64,000 nt of DNA from Aeropyrum camini SY1 = JCM 12091. GTDB lineage: Archaea; Thermoproteota; Thermoprotei_A; Sulfolobales; Acidilobaceae. Positions within the stretch are counted from its first letter, which is position 1; each line of letters opens with the position of its first letter. The notes under the pieces were generated by a model, which ran no database searches, had not been told where the DNA came from, and saw only the letters and a program-made list of their open reading frames with translations. Position numbers and translations under genes: made by a program. Below are positions 59,632 through 64,000 of this stretch, one piece after another. The stretch is from assembly GCF_000591035.1 (NCBI RefSeq), contig NC_022521.1, positions 1,302,001 to 1,366,000 on the forward strand, given 5' to 3'.

Positions 59632-59878
59632 CTATATCCCCCGAGTGAACCCTCACCAGGTGGATATAATACCCCCTCCGCGACTGCAGCCTGCGGCCAC
59701 AGAAGGGACAGACACCAGTCTCCCACTTAAGAAGGTCTGCAACCTGGGCTGCAGCATACGCCAGATGGGGGGAAAGATCTCCCTCCTCTAAACCCTCGCC
59801 GAAAGCAGCCATCCTAGCAACCCTGGCCGCTATACTACTCCCGGCCACCTGGTCGACACCAGAATAACGGTGCTGCAC
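59579..59878 (-). CDS. C2H2 zinc-finger protein
   Basis: The product is about 99 residues from GTG 59878; the frame is open to 59902, but a TATA-like GATTTAC near 59912 favours the later start. A single classical C2H2 finger, CPFCGRRLQSRRGYYIHLVRVH (C-x2-C-x12-H-x4-H), lies at about residues 57-78 after a helical N-terminal region. The rest is charged. It is likely a nucleic-acid-binding regulator; targets are unknown. It overlaps the gene on the other strand by 53 bp. Confidence 0.7.
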   Translation of the reverse strand: MQHRYSGVDQVAGSSIAARVARMAAFGEGLEEGDLSPHLAYAAAQVADLLKWETGVCPFCGRRLQSRRGYYIHLVRVHSGDIARLVDRVAERGASRRGL

Positions 59879-59963
59879 GACCCTACATAACCCGGAACAC
59901 ACTGTAAATCCGGGGTTTACCCTGAAGTGGGGTGGGAAGGTGTTGGGGTCGCCGGCTTGTAGG

Positions 59964-60875
59964 CTAGCCTTTCAGCCCTCCGCTATACGCTTCAAGCAGT
60001 AGCTTCTGGGTGAGTATGAAGAACACTATGGTCGGGAGGAGGTAGAACGTCCCGGCCGCTGCTATTATGGTTAGCTGGTAGTTCTCCGCAGCGGCCACTA
60101 TCTCCTCTATGAAGGTGGGCAGGCTGTCTATCCCGAATGGCTTGAGGAATACGTAGAAGTAGATGAACTCCTCCCAGCCAGCCAGGAATGTGAATATGAG
60201 TACAGCAGCTATACCCGGTTTCACTAGAGGCACTAGTATGCTCCACCACACCCTAACCCTGCTGGCGCCGTCAACGAGGGCGCTCCACTCCAGCTCCCAG
60301 GGGATCTTGTCGAAGAAGCCCTTGAAGAGCCATATGGCCATGGGCACCTCCAGCGCCGCCCTGGCGAGTATTATATAGGCTATGGCGTAGAACTCCTCCC
60401 CCAGCACGCCTAGGATGTCGCCTATTATCCTGAATATCATGTAGACTCCTATGATCAACGCTACCCCCGGGAAGGCGTGGAGCATTATCAGCCCGGCCGT
60501 GAACACCCCCCTCCCCCTGAACTCCATCCTGGATATGCTGTAGGCCGCTAGCAGGGAGACTAGGGTTGCGGTTAGTGCGACGCCGACGGCGACTGTTAGT
60601 GTTACGAGGGTCATCTCAATGACGTTCCTCTCGAGGCCTCCGGTGGCGTAGGTTATCTGGCCCCTGAGGAACATTATCCAGTTGTCGAGGGTTGGCTGGA
60701 AGTCGGTGAGCAGCGGGTCGGTCACCATGTTGGTGCTGAAGCTGCTCAGTATGAGGAGCCCGTAAGTCAGTATTATAGGGCTGCCGGCCAGTAGTAGGGC
60801 TAGGGCTATGACGATCTTGAGTCTCCTAGAGATGCTTCCACCAACAACCTCCTCCAGAGGGTTCTCACCCATCAT
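59964..60875 (-). CDS. ABC sugar transporter permease (MalG-like)
   Basis: This is the second permease of a CUT1-type importer, 303 residues with six membrane segments. The ATPase-contacting EAA loop is LVDGASRVRVWWSILVPLVKP (about 205-225). It overlaps the MalF-like gene by 4 bp. It is the last gene of the operon seen here; no ATPase gene follows. Confidence 0.92.
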   Translation of the reverse strand: MMGENPLEEVVGGSISRRLKIVIALALLLAGSPIILTYGLLILSSFSTNMVTDPLLTDFQPTLDNWIMFLRGQITYATGGLERNVIEMTLVTLTVAVGVALTATLVSLLAAYSISRMEFRGRGVFTAGLIMLHAFPGVALIIGVYMIFRIIGDILGVLGEEFYAIAYIILARAALEVPMAIWLFKGFFDKIPWELEWSALVDGASRVRVWWSILVPLVKPGIAAVLIFTFLAGWEEFIYFYVFLKPFGIDSLPTFIEEIVAAAENYQLTIIAAAGTFYLLPTIVFFILTQKLLLEAYSGGLKG

Positions 60876-61816
60876 ATGTCACCTCTAGGCTTTGTTATCA
60901 TCCTCTGGAACCCGAGTATCCTAAGTGTGATGAGGCCCAGGATAGCGCCTATCACAACAAGCACGGTAGCCGCTGCAGCGGCCAGCCCCTGCCTCAGCTC
61001 TCCCACCGGAAGGAAGGCTAGGTTGAACACTAGCAGGCTCCAGGTCTGGCCCCAGGTCCTGTCAACCACGCCCCACTCGTAGAGGAGGAATATGTGGGTG
61101 TAGGTTGTTAGGAGGCTCAGCATCTGCCAGACGGTCACGAAGAGGAGGTGCCACCTTATCATCGGGACTATTATCCTCCTGACTATCGTTAGGTTCGAGG
61201 CGCCGTCAACCCTCGCGGCCGCGAAGTACTCCCAGGGTATGCTCCTTATGGCGCTGTAGAACACGATCATGCCGAAGCTAACCCCGACTAGGCCGTTGAC
61301 GAATATGAGTATAGACCATGTGCCTAGGGGGAGCATGTAGCTGCCCCAGTTTATAGGTTTCTCTATAACCCCTGCTAGCAGGAGTATCCTGTTCAGCGTT
61401 CCTATAGCGTCGCTATGGAAGAAGTAGTACCATAGCAGGCTGTATACCGCCACGGGCGTCATACGCGGCAGAAGCCATAGGAGCCTGTAGTGTATCGATA
61501 TCCTCTCCTCGAGGAAGAACGTCAGTATGGCTAGAGTCAGGCCCCCAAGCACGTTGACGACTAGTGTGACTGCGACGAAAACCACAGTGGTTATAAGGGC
61601 GTTCCTAAACATCGGATCGTACTTGGCAAAGTGTATGAGCACCTTATAATTGTATAGGCCAACAATGTCGAAGAGATAGGCGTCGACGTTCCAGTTCCTC
61701 ATGTTAGTGAAGCTGGTGTAAACAGTCAGAAGCAGGGGGAGGAAGAAGAACGTAATCACGATCAGTAGAGCGGGGCCCAGGAAAAAAGCCAGTGTGAAGA
61801 GCCTATCTAGCCTCAA
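60872..61816 (-). CDS. ABC sugar transporter permease (MalF-like)
   Basis: This is the first permease of the importer, 314 residues with six membrane segments and the EAA loop AARVDGASNLTIVRRIIVPM (about 201-220). It follows the binding-protein gene by 15 bp and is coupled to the MalG-like gene. Confidence 0.92.
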   Translation of the reverse strand: MRLDRLFTLAFFLGPALLIVITFFFLPLLLTVYTSFTNMRNWNVDAYLFDIVGLYNYKVLIHFAKYDPMFRNALITTVVFVAVTLVVNVLGGLTLAILTFFLEERISIHYRLLWLLPRMTPVAVYSLLWYYFFHSDAIGTLNRILLLAGVIEKPINWGSYMLPLGTWSILIFVNGLVGVSFGMIVFYSAIRSIPWEYFAAARVDGASNLTIVRRIIVPMIRWHLLFVTVWQMLSLLTTYTHIFLLYEWGVVDRTWGQTWSLLVFNLAFLPVGELRQGLAAAAATVLVVIGAILGLITLRILGFQRMITKPRGDI

Positions 61817-61831
61817 CCTCCTCTATACCCC

Positions 61832-63559
61832 CTAGGGGCTTATCTCCCATCCAGTAGGTATGCTGCCGACTATTTCTATGGTTTCGGCGAGCTCGGGGTC
61901 TGCCTGTATCTTCTGGACGACGTAGTTCGTCGCCTCCTCGGGAGTCATCTGGCCCTTCAGCACGAAGTCCACTGCATCCTTGAAGAACTCGGCCAGAGGC
62001 TGGTAGGACGGGTGCAGCGGCGGTATGTGGGTGTACTCGAGCATGTAGGTGACGCTCTTCAGGAACTCTATGTTAATCGGGTGTGCAGTCTTCTTCGCTA
62101 TGTCGACGAAAGCTTGTCTGGCCTCGTCGGAGATGAACATGTCCAGGTTACCCTGGGCTAGCTTGTTTACAAACTGCTGGTCGTCCATCAGCTGGGCAGC
62201 CTTCTCCCTTATGGGTATGTGGGCGCTCACTATGCTGTGGATGGCCACGAGGTCGGGATCGTTAGCCTTCAGTATCAATAGGAACGCTATTCTATGATAA
62301 GCTTCCTTCAGATCGTCGTACTTCGGGTTAAGCTTACCAGCGTTGGCGCTTATCATCCAGACAAAGGGCTGGCTGAGGGTTACAGGCTTCTTGCCAGGCT
62401 CTCCCGCGGGGAAGAGGCTGTATGCGAACCTCTCCTTCACCTCCTCAGGAGTCAAGCCCCTCTGCTCACCAGTCTGTGGGTCTGTGTAGTACTTCTTGGT
62501 CTGCCACTCGGTCCAGTACCAGGTGCCTCCTATGTCGAACGCCGTCTTAGCCGACACTATGGTTGGGTGTATCTGCTTTGCCCAGTCCCACTCCAGCATG
62601 TTCTCCGGGGTGAGGCCGTTCCTGGCCAGGGCATATTCTACTGCGAGCCACTTGTAGAGGGCCTCAAGGTTTAGGTAGAGCTTGTCCGGGTTGCTGCCGG
62701 TGAACTCACCACCGAAGGCGTAGTAGAACTGCACCAGGTCGGGGTGGGCACTCCCCTTCCTGTGTATAACACCCCACTCGGAGCAGCCGTTATCCACAGC
62801 CTCCTTGGCAATCCTCATCACGTCTTTCCATGTATACTCGCCTGAGTCGATCTTCTTCGCAATATCCCATGCGTCGTAGCCGAGGCACTCCATAACAGGC
62901 TTCAGTATGTAAAGGGGCCTGGCCTCTGTGTCCTGGGGGAGGGCGTAAATCCTCCCCTTGTAGGTGACGCTGCTCCAGAGGCTGTCGTAGTAGTCCTCTA
63001 GCTCGGTCCCCATGTAGGCGTTCGCATAGTCAGTTATATCAAGCAGGTATCCCTCCTTGGCGAATGTGGATATCCACCTGTAGCTAACTGCAATTATATC
63101 AGCCTCCTGCTTCAAGGGGAAGCTCTGCTGGAAAACCTTCGCGGGCTCGTCGGCGTTGGCAGAGAACTTTATATCCTCTATAACTATTTTGAAGTTGACG
63201 CCCTCATCCTCAAGTATCTTGTTAAGCCTCGCCGCAGCCTCCACTATACCGTAAACCCTCATAATGCTGTTTGGATCGCCGGAACCGTGAACCCTGTATT
63301 TAGCCTCTGTGACTCCGTTCGCAGATAGGAAGCGTGCTATGTTGACTATGTCCTCCCGTACATTGCCGGTGAGAGGTTTAAGCTCAACCGCCTCGGCCTC
63401 AGTCTTGGTAGCAGGGGTTGTCTCCGCCGCGGTACCTGTCTCGGTTTCAACAGTCTCGGGAGCTTGCCTCGTTGCTATGTAGACGGCTGCCGCTATGATA
63501 ACTATGAGGACAATGGCTGCCGCTATGTAGATAGTGGTCCTGTTAGTCTGGAATCCCAT
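61832..63559 (-). CDS. ABC transporter substrate-binding protein, membrane-anchored
   Basis: The product is 575 residues from ATG 63559, with GGTGATG five bases upstream; an earlier in-frame ATG at 63583 lies at or before the predicted transcription start. An N-terminal membrane helix (YIAAAIVLIVIIAAAVYIA) and a Thr/Glu-rich linker (about 30-60) anchor the binding domain outside the cell. The domain has the periplasmic-binding fold of CUT1 proteins (ADIIAVSYRWISTFAKEGYLL; GRIYALPQDTEARPLYI; TAFDIGGTWYWTEW). The aromatic-rich pocket suggests a sugar or polyol, but the ligand is unknown. Confidence 0.9.
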   Translation of the reverse strand: MGFQTNRTTIYIAAAIVLIVIIAAAVYIATRQAPETVETETGTAAETTPATKTEAEAVELKPLTGNVREDIVNIARFLSANGVTEAKYRVHGSGDPNSIMRVYGIVEAAARLNKILEDEGVNFKIVIEDIKFSANADEPAKVFQQSFPLKQEADIIAVSYRWISTFAKEGYLLDITDYANAYMGTELEDYYDSLWSSVTYKGRIYALPQDTEARPLYILKPVMECLGYDAWDIAKKIDSGEYTWKDVMRIAKEAVDNGCSEWGVIHRKGSAHPDLVQFYYAFGGEFTGSNPDKLYLNLEALYKWLAVEYALARNGLTPENMLEWDWAKQIHPTIVSAKTAFDIGGTWYWTEWQTKKYYTDPQTGEQRGLTPEEVKERFAYSLFPAGEPGKKPVTLSQPFVWMISANAGKLNPKYDDLKEAYHRIAFLLILKANDPDLVAIHSIVSAHIPIREKAAQLMDDQQFVNKLAQGNLDMFISDEARQAFVDIAKKTAHPINIEFLKSVTYMLEYTHIPPLHPSYQPLAEFFKDAVDFVLKGQMTPEEATNYVVQKIQADPELAETIEIVGSIPTGWEISP

Positions 63560-63590
63560 GCTCGCATCACCTGCTACACTCATATAATCT

Positions 63591-63604
63591 ATATAATTAA
63601 AAGT
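63591..63604 (-). promoter_or_regulatory. TATA box of the ABC transporter operon
   Basis: TTTTAATTATATAG on the minus strand has its centre about 26 nt upstream of position 63572, giving a short leader that contains the ribosome binding site for ATG 63559. Confidence 0.6.
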
Positions 63605-64000
63605 ATGGTTGCAGAGATATTAAAGATCTCTTCGGCTAAATTAATATTGAATACAAAATCAAAGAAAACATAGAAACTTATGAACAACAGGAACAAGCAG
63701 TAAAACAATGTTATACGCCTGAAAATAAGAATCTTGAAGTAGCGGCTCTCCCTACACATAGTTTACAACAAGAGTGGAGGATAAAACTGTGAAAAGATAG
63801 GAGTAAGCTAATGGCCGCGAATGGAAGGCGGTGACAGGCTATGCATGATGACACGGGGTTTCCTGGACACCACCCTACAGGGGCGGTGTATGAAGAAAGG
63901 TAGAGACGCTGATAGAGCTAAAGCACATTAACACTGGCTCGAGAGATGAAGACAGGCTGTTAGGGGCGGATAGGCTTTTTCCAAACTCGAGGATAATGCG
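63605..64000. other. Non-coding right end of the window
   Basis: I see no convincing gene here. The first 150 bp are AT-rich and probably belong to the regulatory region of the ABC operon. The remainder is of mixed composition with short frames only. A C/D-box-like arrangement near 63845-63912 was examined and rejected. Confidence 0.5.

Noticed and set aside
63845-63912. C/D box sRNA-like string (ATGATGA ... CTGG ... TGAAGA ... CTGA)
   Set aside because: The internal D'-C' spacing is about 24 nt, far longer than in archaeal sRNAs, and D' is CTGG; no promoter is evident.

Overview
The window looks like chromosomal DNA of a hyperthermophilic, aerobic crenarchaeon, most likely Aeropyrum or a close relative in the Desulfurococcales. 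Signs of this are the high G+C content, heavy use of AGG/AGA and ATA codons, frequent TTG and GTG starts, leaderless genes about 25 nt behind TATA boxes, GGTG-type ribosome binding sites, archaeal GatD/GatE, aNop5/fibrillarin, an archaeal AlaRS, a PCNA very like Aeropyrum PCNAs, an intron-bearing tRNA-Cys and a candidate Rpo13. The genus is inferred from protein resemblance, not from rRNA. Gene packing is very tight, and several convergent gene pairs overlap at their 3' ends.

Layout. 1-9.4 kb: Tat translocase (tatC and a short convergent tatA), a thiamine/HMP-type ECF transporter split over two divergent units (S component; fused A plus T) with matching palindromes over both start codons, an MBL hydrolase, a HEPN-like protein, an acyl-CoA dehydrogenase, a possible structured RNA and an amidohydrolase. 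9.5-13 kb: cstA with a small membrane partner, and a small helical protein with a Get3/ArsA-like ATPase. 13-20 kb: the classic archaeal cluster secE-spt5-L11-L1-L10-L12-alaS on the minus strand; here L11 lacks its N-terminal domain, L10 and L12 share an 85-bp identical tail sequence, and alaS appears to start at CTG. 20-28 kb: CBS-domain protein, DUF72, zinc protein, PCNA, candidate Rpo13, an Lhr-type helicase and a DHH phosphoesterase.

29-42 kb: tRNA-Glu and tRNA-Cys (with an intron), AspRS, a DUF61 protein, fibrillarin and Nop5 (C/D box methylation), S30e, the GatDE tRNA-dependent amidotransferase, a two-gene type IV pilus-like secretion motor, OsmC and a membrane serine protease. 42-50.6 kb: a molybdenum hydroxylase gene set in cox order (small, large and FAD subunits, MoxR ATPase, vWA protein, MobA-like, CoxG, XdhC/CoxF) plus a convergent small TusA-like protein. 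The large subunit carries AYRGAGR rather than the CO dehydrogenase Cys loop, so the substrate is unknown.

50.8-53.6 kb: a three-gene operon of degenerate replication and repair proteins (RecA-like without a P-loop lysine, a small helical protein, and a B-family polymerase with an altered motif C). 53.7-56.4 kb: an AT-rich accessory stretch with unknown exported proteins and a broken gene, next to tRNA-His. 56.6-64 kb: DUF488, alkyladenine glycosylase, an aminotransferase, a C2H2 zinc-finger protein, and a sugar-type ABC importer (binding protein and two permeases) with no ATPase gene beside it.

The items most worth follow-up are the degenerate PolB2-RecA operon, the truncated uL11, the paired operator of the ECF transporter, the CTG starts and the possible RNA at 7.7 kb. 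I found no CRISPR array, rRNA gene or intact insertion sequence.
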